From assembly GCF_014653115.1 (NCBI RefSeq), contig NZ_BNAD01000009.1, forward strand, positions 1 to 64,000: a stretch of DNA of 64,000 bases, in the 5' to 3' direction. This DNA is from Nocardioides flavus (ex Wang et al. 2016). Lineage in GTDB: Bacteria > Actinomycetota > Actinomycetes > Propionibacteriales > Nocardioidaceae. A program made the translations under genes and the position numbers. This document shows positions 53,507-60,864 of this stretch, one piece after another (position 1 is the first letter of the stretch; each line of letters begins with the position of its first letter). Under the pieces are notes generated by a model. It searched no databases. It worked only from the letters and a program-made list of their open reading frames with translations, and was not told where the DNA came from.

Positions 53507-55537
53507 TCAGGCGCGCGTCACCTGCACCACGGAGGGGCGTGGGCCCGCGAACTGCCCGGCCCCGGCGCCGGACCCGGCGGGGACGTAGTCGGGGAAGCGC
53601 GACTGCGGGGCGTCCCAGGATCCGTCCTCGCCAGGGTGCTGGACGGCGACGAAGACCGAGTCCTCCCGGTCCCGGATGACCGGACCGCACGTCTCGGCGC
53701 CCGCCGGCACCGCCAGGAACTGCTGCACGTGACCGCGCTCGGGACCCTCGACCGGCACCTTGAACAGGCCGTCGTCCAGCGTGATCGCCGAGGGCTGGCC
53801 GTCGGTGGAGACCCAGAGGTTGCCCACGCTGTCGAAGGCGACGTTGTCGGGGCAGGAGATCGGGGAGACCGGGCCGTCCCAGCCGCCGAAGTAGCGCCCG
53901 GCCGAGGCCTCGTCGCCGCAGATGAGGAACAGGTTCCAGGCGAAGGTGTCGGCGGTGTGGTCGCCGCGCGTCGGGATCATCTCGACGACGTGACCGTCCT
54001 TGTTGAGCGGACGCGGGTTGGCCTCGGTCGGGCCCTCCTTGCCGATCTTGCCGCGGTCGGTGTTGTTGGTGCACGCGACGTAGACGCGGCCGTTGCGCAG
54101 GTTGGGCTCGACGTCCTCGGGGCGGTCCATCCTGGTCGGCTGGACGACGTCGGCGGCGAGCCGCGTGTGGACGAGGACCTCCTCGATGGTGAACCCGGGG
54201 ACCATCGACCGGCCGTCGCGGGTCAGTGGCAGCCACTCGCCGGCGCCGTCGCTGACGCCGTCCTCGAGACCGTCTCCGGTGAAGCGGGCCACGGACAGGT
54301 CACCCTCGCTCAGCAGCCGCAGGTTGTGGCGGCGCGCCTTCGCGCTGCTGCCGGGCCGCATCTTCTCGCGGGAGACGAAGCGGTAGACGTAGTCGAAGCG
54401 CTCGTCGTCGCCCATGTAGGCCACGACGTGACCGTCGCGGTTGACCACGATGGTCGCGCCCTCGTGCTTGAAGCGACCCATCGCCGTGTGCTTGACCGGG
54501 GTGGACGTCGGGTCGCTCGGGTCGAGCTCGACGATCCAGCCGAATCGGTTGGGCTCGTTGCGGTGGTCGTCGGTCGTCGCGTCGAACCGCGGGTCCAGGG
54601 AGCGCCAGTTCCGCGAGTCGCCCCGGGACGACAGGCCGTACCGCGTCTCCTTCGGGTCCGTGCCGGCGGCGAGGAAGTACTGGTTGAAGTTCTCCTCGCC
54701 CGAGAGCACGGTGCCCCAGGGCGTGGTGCCGCCGGCACAGTTGTTCAAGGTGCCCAGCACCCGGCGACCCGTGGGGTCGGACTTGGTCCGCAGCAGGTCC
54801 GACCCGGCGGCCGGTCCGTCGACGGCGAAAGGCGTGTCGAGGGTGACGCGGCGGTTGAGTCGCGCGCCCGGGAGGTACGTCCACACGTCTCCGCGGGTGC
54901 GGCGGGTCAGCTCGACCACGGACATGCCGTGCGCCGCCCACGCCGTACGGATCACCGTCTCCGGGTCCGTCCCGGGCGGGAACATGATGCCCTCGTTGGT
55001 GTACTCGTGGTTGCACACGAGCAGCGCGGTGGTGCCGGCGCGGTTGGTCTCGATGATGTCGAGGTAGTCGTTGTTGTAGCCGAACTGCCCCGCCTGCGCC
55101 TCGGGGGTCTGGTTGGTGGCGTCGAACCCCGGGGCGCCCGCGAGGATCGGGTCGCCCCACCGCAGGATCGTGTCCCAGCGATAGCCCGCGGGGACGGTGA
55201 CGTCGTCGACGGTCGCGGGGACCGGGGCGATCGGGCTGAAGGGCAGGCGGCCCGCGTTGCCCGGGCCGCGCGAGCCGGAGCCGGCGCGGGGAGCCGCGGC
55301 GGCCTGCGCCACCGGCAGGGCGGTCAGGGCCCCCACGGCGAGGCCGGTGCCCACCACCGAGCGACGACTCAGCACGGACGAGGCGATGTCACGGAAGTAG
55401 GAGGTCTCGGTCGTGTTGGGCACGGGCTGGAAGCACGCGTCCCCGCAGCGGAGGTGGCAGGTGACGGCGCTGCGGCTGCCGTGCGTGTGGCCCGCCATCG
55501 GGAGCAGGGAGCGAGTCGGGCTCGGGGGAGTGGACAT
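53507..55537 (-). CDS. phoX: Tat-exported PhoX-family phosphatase (DUF839)
   Basis: The 676-aa protein has a long N-terminal region with SRRSVVGTGLAVGALTALPVAQAAAA, a twin-arginine signal. The following DUF839 PhoX propeller includes LGTLNNCAGGTTPWGTVLSGEENFN, RFGWIVELDPSDPTSTPVKHTAMGRFKHEG, YVACTNNTDRGKIGKEG, and CPDNVAFDSVGNLWVSTDG. PhoX enzymes are Ca/Fe-dependent alkaline phosphatases releasing phosphate from organic esters outside the cell. ATG behind GGAGAACCACC. A PHO-box-like repeat upstream (55616-55633) supports phosphate control. Confidence 0.92.
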   Translation of the reverse strand: MSTPPSPTRSLLPMAGHTHGSRSAVTCHLRCGDACFQPVPNTTETSYFRDIASSVLSRRSVVGTGLAVGALTALPVAQAAAAPRAGSGSRGPGNAGRLPFSPIAPVPATVDDVTVPAGYRWDTILRWGDPILAGAPGFDATNQTPEAQAGQFGYNNDYLDIIETNRAGTTALLVCNHEYTNEGIMFPPGTDPETVIRTAWAAHGMSVVELTRRTRGDVWTYLPGARLNRRVTLDTPFAVDGPAAGSDLLRTKSDPTGRRVLGTLNNCAGGTTPWGTVLSGEENFNQYFLAAGTDPKETRYGLSSRGDSRNWRSLDPRFDATTDDHRNEPNRFGWIVELDPSDPTSTPVKHTAMGRFKHEGATIVVNRDGHVVAYMGDDERFDYVYRFVSREKMRPGSSAKARRHNLRLLSEGDLSVARFTGDGLEDGVSDGAGEWLPLTRDGRSMVPGFTIEEVLVHTRLAADVVQPTRMDRPEDVEPNLRNGRVYVACTNNTDRGKIGKEGPTEANPRPLNKDGHVVEMIPTRGDHTADTFAWNLFLICGDEASAGRYFGGWDGPVSPISCPDNVAFDSVGNLWVSTDGQPSAITLDDGLFKVPVEGPERGHVQQFLAVPAGAETCGPVIRDREDSVFVAVQHPGEDGSWDAPQSRFPDYVPAGSGAGAGQFAGPRPSVVQVTRA

Positions 55538-55615
55538 GGTGGTTCTCCGGAGGACGTCGGGTCGGGCGGACACCGCCGACTCTCCTCACCCAGGGCGCCG
55601 CCGGGGGAGCCGGCG

Positions 55616-55633
55616 GGTGGACGCCGGGTGAAC
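55616..55633 (-). promoter_or_regulatory. PHO-box-like direct repeat upstream of phoX
   Basis: On the minus strand, GTTCACC-CGGC-GTCCACC gives two 7-nt cores 11 bp apart. This is the layout of actinobacterial PhoP boxes (GTTCACC units repeated every 11 bp). It lies 79-96 bp before the phoX ATG. A third unit (GGCTCCC) matches poorly. Confidence 0.6.
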
Positions 55634-55666
55634 GTCCGCCGGCCCCTCGGCGAAGAGGGTGCGCGA

Positions 55667-56944
55667 TCAGCGGTCGTGCACCCGCCCTGCGCGTACGTCC
55701 ACCCAGACCAGGCGGTGGTCGCTCACGGGGAAGGGGAACGTGCCCACCAGCCGCGGGAACAGCGGGTCGGTCGAGGTCAGCCAGTAGACGGCGCTGTCGC
55801 GGACGGTGAGGCGCTTGCTCGGCAGGACGTAGTCGGCGCGCAGGTTGCCGGGTGCGCCGTCCGCGAAGTCGGCTGTGTCCTCGGCGGCCGGGCCGGCGTG
55901 GGTGAGGTTGGCGCCTCCGTCGCGCGTGGCCGCCTCGACCGCTCCGGCCGAGGTCGGGTGCGGGTCCCGGACCCGCGAGTGGTCGAGCAGCTGGAGGATC
56001 GCGTCGTCGTAGGAGTCGCCGTCGAACGGGTCGGCGTTCTGGTCGCCCGCGACGACGAAGTCCTGCCCGCGCCCGAGGCCGCCCGTGCCACCCTCGTCGT
56101 CGTAGATGTAGGCGGCCTGCGCGCCCCCGGTGACGTAGTCGGCCCAGAAGCGGATCTCGTCGTGGTTGCGGCGCCCGTTGCGGTCCTCGGTGCCGTCGAA
56201 GGTGGGGGGCGTCGGGTGCGAGACCAGGAAGTGCACCGGCTTGCGACCGGGCACCTGGATCGGCACGTCCCAGTGCGACTTCGAGGACAGCCGCACGACG
56301 TCGAGCTCCTCGGCCGAGTACCAGTCGGCCGGCTCGGGGGTCGTCGCGTCGTCCGGCAGGACGGCGCCCGGCATGTCCTTCCAGAGGAACTCCTGGAAGG
56401 TCCGGACCTCGTCGGTCGCGATCGGGTACTTCGAGTAGACGACCATGCCGTACTGGCCCGGGAAGAGGCCGAAGCCGTAGGCGTCGTCGCCCCCGCCGAC
56501 GGCACCGTCGTTGTTGAGGTCGAAGCCGCTCGGCACGCCGGTGTTGGACGGCGCCACGTAGTAGTAGGGGTAGTCGACCGGCGCGGCGCCGTTCTGCCCG
56601 ACCGCGAGGTAGTTGTCGCGGAACAGCTCGGCGGCCTCGCCGTCCTCGACGAAGTCGAACTCGTTGACCAGCACGACGTCGGGGTTCGTGCGCTGGATGG
56701 TCTCGGCGGCCCGTGCCGCCTGCGCGTTGCCGGGGGTCGAGAGGTCCACGACGAGCTGCCCCTCCGTGCTGCGGTTGAGCGAGGCGTTGAAGGTCGCGAA
56801 GCGGATCTCGCCGGCCGAGCCGTGCCGGCCGGTGGTGCCGTGCTGGCCGACCGCGGCGGGTGCGCTGAGGGCGGGGGCGGTGAGGCCGGTCACGGAGAGG
56901 GCCGCGACGGCGGCGAGGGCGAGGCGGGTGGGCCGAGCACGCAT
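55667..56944 (-). CDS. Secreted endonuclease/exonuclease/phosphatase-family protein
   Basis: The 425-aa protein has a Sec signal (about 1-33) and an EEP fold: EIRFATFNASLNRSTEGQL, DVVLVNEFDFVEDGE (metal Glu), KPVHFLVSHPTPP, FVVAGDQNADPFDGDS, and the final VSDHRLVWVDV. An insertion DLNNDGAVGGGDDA looks like a dockerin/EF-hand-type Ca loop. With phoX downstream on the same strand it probably frees phosphate from extracellular DNA or esters (inference). AGGAAGGCATCCC precedes the ATG. Confidence 0.85.
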   Translation of the reverse strand: MRARPTRLALAAVAALSVTGLTAPALSAPAAVGQHGTTGRHGSAGEIRFATFNASLNRSTEGQLVVDLSTPGNAQAARAAETIQRTNPDVVLVNEFDFVEDGEAAELFRDNYLAVGQNGAAPVDYPYYYVAPSNTGVPSGFDLNNDGAVGGGDDAYGFGLFPGQYGMVVYSKYPIATDEVRTFQEFLWKDMPGAVLPDDATTPEPADWYSAEELDVVRLSSKSHWDVPIQVPGRKPVHFLVSHPTPPTFDGTEDRNGRRNHDEIRFWADYVTGGAQAAYIYDDEGGTGGLGRGQDFVVAGDQNADPFDGDSYDDAILQLLDHSRVRDPHPTSAGAVEAATRDGGANLTHAGPAAEDTADFADGAPGNLRADYVLPSKRLTVRDSAVYWLTSTDPLFPRLVGTFPFPVSDHRLVWVDVRAGRVHDR

Positions 56945-57140
56945 GGGATGCCTTCCTGGTGGGGGTCTCGCCAACGTACGACGGGTGGCGTGCGTGGTGG
57001 AAGGCCGGCAGCGCGGGGTTCGGCCGCGAGCAGCCATCTGTTCGCCGCTGCGTCACGTGCGTAACAGTCGGCGCCCCTGCGGCGCTGTACTGGAGAAGAG
57101 GCGTGGCGAGTCAGGCCACGCCGCTACCAGGAGGAACACC

Positions 57141-57554
57141 ATGTCTGTCTCCATCCGCTTCGGCGGTCTTGCCGCCAGCGCCACGATCGCCCTCGCCGGT
57201 CTGGTGGTCGCCCCGGCCGTCGCCGACGACACCACCGAGCCGACCGAGACCGTCCCCTGCGCCTCGGAGCAGGCGAAGGTCGACAAGGCCGAGGACGCCC
57301 TCGCGCGCGTCACCGCCGTGTTCGAGCGCCAGCAGGCCAAGGTCAAGAAGGCCCGCAAGGAGGTCGCGCAGGCCGAGGCCGGCCGCGAGAAGGCTGAGGC
57401 CCGCAAGGCCCTCCGCGAGGTCAAGGCCAAGAAGAACGACACCAAGGTGACCAAGCGCGCCCAGCAGCAGCGCCTCGCCAAGGCGCAGGAGCGCCTGGCC
57501 GAGTGCGAGGCCGAGCAGCCGACCGAGCCGACGGAGCCGACCCCCACGGCCTGA
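57141..57554 (+). CDS. Secreted Lys/Ala/Glu-rich coiled-coil protein
   Basis: A 137-aa protein with a Sec signal (about 1-30, ending APAVADDT) and a long charged coiled coil (about 45-120) rich in Lys, Ala, Glu and Arg. It is bracketed by two Cys (TVPCASEQ, LAECEAEQ) that could link the ends. The tail is repetitive (PTEPTEPTPTA). Strong CAGGAGGAACACC ribosome site and a strong terminator after it suggest good expression. No family recognised. Confidence 0.78.
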   Translation: MSVSIRFGGLAASATIALAGLVVAPAVADDTTEPTETVPCASEQAKVDKAEDALARVTAVFERQQAKVKKARKEVAQAEAGREKAEARKALREVKAKKNDTKVTKRAQQQRLAKAQERLAECEAEQPTEPTEPTPTA

Positions 57555-57571
57555 TCGACCCGACACGCTCC

Positions 57572-57604
57572 AGGACCCCCCGCGGCACGGCCGCGGGGGG
57601 TCCT
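57572..57604 (+). terminator. Perfect 14-bp terminator hairpin after the coiled-coil gene
   Basis: AGGACCCCCCGCGG (57572-57585) pairs perfectly with CCGCGGGGGGTCCT (57591-57604) around a 5-nt loop. Confidence 0.88.
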
Positions 57605-57620
57605 GTCGTACGGCCCTGAG

Positions 57621-58253
57621 ATGCTGGCCCCCGTGATGCCCATCGCGCGCCGTACGGCCATGCTCCTGCTCGGCTGCGCCGTGCTCGGCACGGGCGTGGC
57701 GCTGCTGCTCGCGGCGGACCTGGGCTCGGACGGCTACTCGACGTTCGTCAACGGCCTGACCCTCACGACGGGTGTCGACTTCTGGGTCATGAACCTCGTG
57801 GTCGGCGTGGTGCTGGTCGCGCTGGCGGCGCTGCGGAAGGTCCGTCCGGGCATCGGCACGGTGGTGCAGGTCGTCCTCGTCGGCGTGACGGTGTCCGTCG
57901 TGCTCGACCTGCTGACGACGCCGGACGCGACCGGGTGGCGGTTCGGGTTGCTCGTCGCGGCGTTCCCCGTGCTGGCGACCGGCATCGCGCTCTACCTCGG
58001 CAGCCACACGGGGGCAGGGCCTGCCGAGGCGGCGGCGCTCGCGTGGGACCCGCCGGTGCCGTTCAGGTGGAGCTACAGCGTGGTGCAGGGCGGGGGAGCG
58101 CTGGGCGGGTGGCTGCTCGGAGCGACGGTAGGGGTCGGCACCCTCGCGGTAATCCTGCTCCTCGGGCCCGCCGTGGACCTGGCGGCCCGGCTGATGTCGG
58201 TGGATCTCCACCAGGAGGTGGATCCGACCGGCCGCGCGGTGGACCTAGCCTGA
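57621..58253 (+). CDS. YczE/YitT-like integral membrane protein
   Basis: This 210-aa protein has about five hydrophobic helices and the YczE-type start (MLLLGCAVLGTGVALLLAADLGSDGYSTFVNGL). It also shows KVRPGIGTVVQVVLVGV and VLATGIALYLGSHTGAGP. The family is uncharacterised, with hints of transporter or lipid-related roles. The start could be ATG 57621 or 57636; neither has a good ribosome site. Lies directly upstream of the GPP34 gene. Confidence 0.78.
   Translation: MLAPVMPIARRTAMLLLGCAVLGTGVALLLAADLGSDGYSTFVNGLTLTTGVDFWVMNLVVGVVLVALAALRKVRPGIGTVVQVVLVGVTVSVVLDLLTTPDATGWRFGLLVAAFPVLATGIALYLGSHTGAGPAEAAALAWDPPVPFRWSYSVVQGGGALGGWLLGATVGVGTLAVILLLGPAVDLAARLMSVDLHQEVDPTGRAVDLA
58246..58251 (+). 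promoter_or_regulatory. Leaderless -10 element of the GPP34 gene
   Basis: TAGCCT overlapping the stop of the membrane-protein gene, 6 nt before the ATG at 58258. Confidence 0.55.
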
Positions 58254-58257
58254 CGGC

Positions 58258-58917
58258 ATGCTGATCGCCGAAGAACTGTTCCTGCTGCTGCGGCGCGACG
58301 ACGGGAAGCCGGAGAACGCCATGGCATACCGCGGCTACGGTCTCGCCGCGGCGCTCATCACGGATCTGGTCGTCGCCGAGCGCATCATGCTCAGCGACGA
58401 CAGGGACCCGCGACTGAAGGTGCTCCTCCCGGGCCCGGTCGGCCACCCGGCGCTCGACGCCGCGATGGCCCGGCTCGAGCAGCGCGACGGCAAGAAGCTC
58501 TCGTCGCTCGTGACGGACGGCAAGATCGCCCGTGAGAAGGAGCTCGCCGAGGCGCTGGCGGCAGACGGCGTCATCAGGATCGAGGAGAAGCGCGCACTGG
58601 GCCTGTTCCCGGAGCGCTACCCCGTCGTCGATCCCGAGCCCGAGCGGCGTACGCGCGAGCGGTTGCGCACGGTCCTCATCGGCGGCACCCCGACGCCCGC
58701 CGACGCCAGCCTGCTCGCGATCCTGCAGGGCCTCGACGTCGCGCCCAAGGTGCTCGAGGAGGAGAAGGGCGACCTCGGCAAGAAGGAGCTCAAGCGGCGC
58801 ATCGAGGAGATCTCGACCGATGTCGCCGCCGGCGACGCGGTCGCGAAGGCGGTCGCGGCGATGAACGCCGCGGTGATGACCGCGGTCGTCTTCCCGGTCG
58901 TGGCGTCGGGCAGCTGA
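58258..58917 (+). CDS. GPP34/GOLPH3-like protein
   Basis: A 219-aa, mostly helical protein starting LIAEELFLLLRRDDGKP, with AAALITDLVVAERIMLSDD, and ending in a long C-terminal helix (AKAVAAMNAAVMTAVVFPVV). This is the GPP34 (GOLPH3) fold, common in actinobacteria and probably lipid- or phosphoinositide-binding by analogy with eukaryotes. ATG 6 nt after a TAGCCT hexamer; leaderless. Terminator follows. Confidence 0.88.
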   Translation: MLIAEELFLLLRRDDGKPENAMAYRGYGLAAALITDLVVAERIMLSDDRDPRLKVLLPGPVGHPALDAAMARLEQRDGKKLSSLVTDGKIAREKELAEALAADGVIRIEEKRALGLFPERYPVVDPEPERRTRERLRTVLIGGTPTPADASLLAILQGLDVAPKVLEEEKGDLGKKELKRRIEEISTDVAAGDAVAKAVAAMNAAVMTAVVFPVVASGS

Positions 58918-58918
58918 G

Positions 58919-58972
58919 GGGAGCCGCGCGGCCGCAGCACACTGCGCAAGGGCTGCGGCCCGCGCGGCTCCC
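58919..58972. terminator. Long hairpin between the GPP34 gene and hsp20
   Basis: GGGAGCCGCGCGG (58919-58931) pairs with CCGCGCGGCTCCC (58960-58972), with an inner CCGCAGC/GCTGCGG stem. Placed between convergent genes. Confidence 0.82.
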
Positions 58973-58980
58973 GTGAGGGA

Positions 58981-59418
58981 TCAGGCGGTCAGCTCCGCGT
59001 GGTCCCCGGAGCGGCTCGATCCCGACTGCGAGATCTGGATCTTGCGGGGCTTGGCCTTCTCCGCGACCGGCACGACCAGCCGGAGGACGCCGTCGGAGTA
59101 GGCCGCCTCGATGCGGTCGAGGTCGAGGTTGTCGCCGAGCACGAGCTGGCGGCTGAAGGCGCCGCGCGGCCGCTCGGAGGCCAGCGGCTCCCAGTCGCCG
59201 TTGCGCGCGACGCGCTCGGCGCGGACGGTCAGGACGTTGCGCTCGACGTCGAGGTCGATGCTGTCGGTGCTGACGCCCGGCAGGTCGAACTCGATGATGA
59301 AGCGGTCGCCCTCCCGCCAGGCGTCCATCGGCATGACGGCGGGACGGTTGGTGGTGCCCATCAGCTGCTGGGTGAGCCGGTCGAGGTCACGGAACGGGTC
59401 GGTGGTTCGCAGCAGCAT
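58981..59418 (-). CDS. Hsp20/alpha-crystallin small heat-shock protein
   Basis: The 145-aa protein has the alpha-crystallin domain (about 40-125): [34 protein letters not shown], the [33 protein letters not shown] segment with A-x-x-x-D-G-V-L, and a C-terminal I-x-I-type RKIQI. It prevents aggregation of unfolding proteins. Divergent from an HspR-like gene; the promoter (TTGATT, 17-nt spacer, TATAAA) is framed by two inverted repeats. Confidence 0.93.
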   Translation of the reverse strand: MLLRTTDPFRDLDRLTQQLMGTTNRPAVMPMDAWREGDRFIIEFDLPGVSTDSIDLDVERNVLTVRAERVARNGDWEPLASERPRGAFSRQLVLGDNLDLDRIEAAYSDGVLRLVVPVAEKAKPRKIQISQSGSSRSGDHAELTA

Positions 59419-59459
59419 CGTGTCCTCCTGTGTCTGACGGGTGGACCCTCAGGTCCACG

Positions 59460-59512
59460 ACCTGTATTTGTGGTTACAGGTTTTTTATAGTCAGTTGATG
59501 AGGCAGAATCAA
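59460..59512 (-). promoter_or_regulatory. hsp20 promoter with two flanking inverted repeats
   Basis: On the minus strand, TTGATT (59507-59512), a 17-nt spacer and TATAAA (59484-59489) form a near-ideal sigma-70-type promoter. TTGAT-N8-ATCAA (59495-59512) covers the -35. ACCTGTA-N8-TACAGGT (59460-59481) covers the start region. TTGA-N10-TCAA is close to, but one base shorter than, the HAIR element bound by HspR. A TATAGT hexamer for the divergent regulator also lies here (59486-59491, plus strand). Confidence 0.7.
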
Positions 59513-59552
59513 GGCCCCTGAGCGACGATCTTCCGAGCGCGGAGGAGAACCC

Positions 59553-59852
59553 ATGGCAGCGCGCGACCACGGCGTCTACGCGATCTCGGTCGCGGCGGCG
59601 ATGGTGTCCATGGAGATCCAGAACCTGCGCGTCTACGAGCGTCGGGGCCTGCTCACCCCGGACCGGACGGCCGGGGGGACGCGGCTCTACAGCGTCGACG
59701 ACGTCGAGCGCCTCGAGCGGATCCGTGACCTGCTGGCCGAGGGCCTCAACCTCGCGGGGATCGCGCGTGTGCTCGAGCTCGAGGACGAGGTGGACCGGCT
59801 GCGGGCACGGCTCGGGGACGACGGTGACGGGCGCTCGGAGGAGTCAGCCTGA
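59553..59852 (+). CDS. hspR: MerR-family regulator, HspR-like
   Basis: The 99-aa regulator has the HspR-type N-terminal winged HTH: GVYAISVAAAMVSMEIQNLR, VYERRGLLTPDRTAGGTRLYS, DVERLERIRDLLAEGLNLAGI, and a short coiled coil. HspR represses heat-shock genes by binding inverted repeats. It usually ends the dnaK operon; here it faces hsp20 and no dnaK is near, so it is probably a paralogue dedicated to hsp20. GGAGGAGAACCC precedes the ATG. Confidence 0.85.
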   Translation: MAARDHGVYAISVAAAMVSMEIQNLRVYERRGLLTPDRTAGGTRLYSVDDVERLERIRDLLAEGLNLAGIARVLELEDEVDRLRARLGDDGDGRSEESA

Positions 59853-60827
59853 CGCAGGTGCGCTCGTCAGCACCCGCACCGCGAAGTCGGTCGTGAAGTC
59901 GTTGTCGAGGAAGCCGACGACTCGGGTGACCCGGTCCAGGTCGAGCGGCAGCAGTCCGCGCGAGCCGGGCACGTCCGGCGTGAGGCCCAGGTCGAGGTCG
60001 TCGCGCCCGGACATCATCTGCACGTTGAAGTCGTAGCGCTCGCGCGCGCCGTCGGCGGCCAGGCGACGTACGACGGTCGCGCCGATGCGACGCCCGCCGG
60101 TCTCGGCCGACCAGTCGTCGAGGGCGGCGAGGAGGTTGCGGCCGTCCTCGTGGTCGATGTCGGCCCAGGCGGCGTCCATCGACCCGGCGACGTCGAGCAG
60201 GATCGCCGCTGTCTTCTCCCCGATGCCCTGGACGCCGGGCAGGTTGTCGCTCGCGTCGCCGCGCAGGGCGGCGAAGGCGAGGTAGTTGGCCGGGCGCACG
60301 CCGTAGAGGTCGAACAGGCGGGCCGGGTTGAGCATCGGCGAGCCGTGGATGCCGCCGTCGATGAGGCGCAGCACCCGCGTGTGGTGGCTGATGTGGGCGA
60401 AGGCGTCGCGGTCCGAGGTGATGATCACGCAGTCCCAGCCGTGCCTGCTCGCCCACGTCGCGCCCGACGCGTTGACGTCGTCGGCCTCGAGCCCGGGAGG
60501 GGTGAGGGTGGCGAGGCCGAGCGCGTCGAGGAGCGCGCCGGCCCGGTCGAGCTGGTCGACGAGGTCGGGGTCCTTCTCGGCCCGGCCGGCCTTGTAGTCG
60601 GGGTAGAGGTCGCGGCGCACGGAGCCGGACCGGTCGTCGAGGCCGAAGAGCACCGCGTCAGGGGCGAAGGAGTCGATCGACTCGAGGATCTGGCGCAGCA
60701 TCCCGTGCAGCGCCCAGATCGGGCGCCCCTGCCGGTCGCGCAGACCCGTGTGCGAGCGCGCGTGGTGGTTGCGGTGCAGCAGTGACGGGGCGTCGACGAC
60801 GAGCAGCAGCCGGCGGGTGCGGGTCAC
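59844..60827 (-). CDS. 5'-3' exonuclease (DNA polymerase I N-terminal type)
   Basis: A 327-aa single-domain flap-type nuclease. Metal-binding Asp clusters: LLLVVDAPSLLHRNHHA, AVLFGLDDRSGSVRRDLYPDYKAGR, GLEADDVNASGATW, VIITSDRDAFAHI, and the H3TH helix-hairpin-helix LRGDASDNLPGVQGIGEKTAAILL. It removes RNA/DNA flaps during replication or repair, as a stand-alone relative of the PolA N-domain. GTG start. Its stop lies inside the end of the convergent hspR-like gene (9-nt overlap). Confidence 0.92.
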   Translation of the reverse strand: MTRTRRLLLVVDAPSLLHRNHHARSHTGLRDRQGRPIWALHGMLRQILESIDSFAPDAVLFGLDDRSGSVRRDLYPDYKAGRAEKDPDLVDQLDRAGALLDALGLATLTPPGLEADDVNASGATWASRHGWDCVIITSDRDAFAHISHHTRVLRLIDGGIHGSPMLNPARLFDLYGVRPANYLAFAALRGDASDNLPGVQGIGEKTAAILLDVAGSMDAAWADIDHEDGRNLLAALDDWSAETGGRRIGATVVRRLAADGARERYDFNVQMMSGRDDLDLGLTPDVPGSRGLLPLDLDRVTRVVGFLDNDFTTDFAVRVLTSAPASG

Positions 60828-60864
60828 GCGGTCATGCTCGCACGACCGCCGGGCACGCTCGCGG

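Noticed and set aside
56945..57010. A second PHO box before the secreted nuclease
   Set aside because: CCACC units are present on the minus strand, but their spacing is 12 bp rather than 11 and the GTT half is missing.
53636..57064. A 1142-codon open frame on the plus strand
   Set aside because: It is antisense to phoX and the secreted nuclease, has low-complexity Val/Gly/Arg/Asp composition typical of high-GC shadow frames, and shows no domain.
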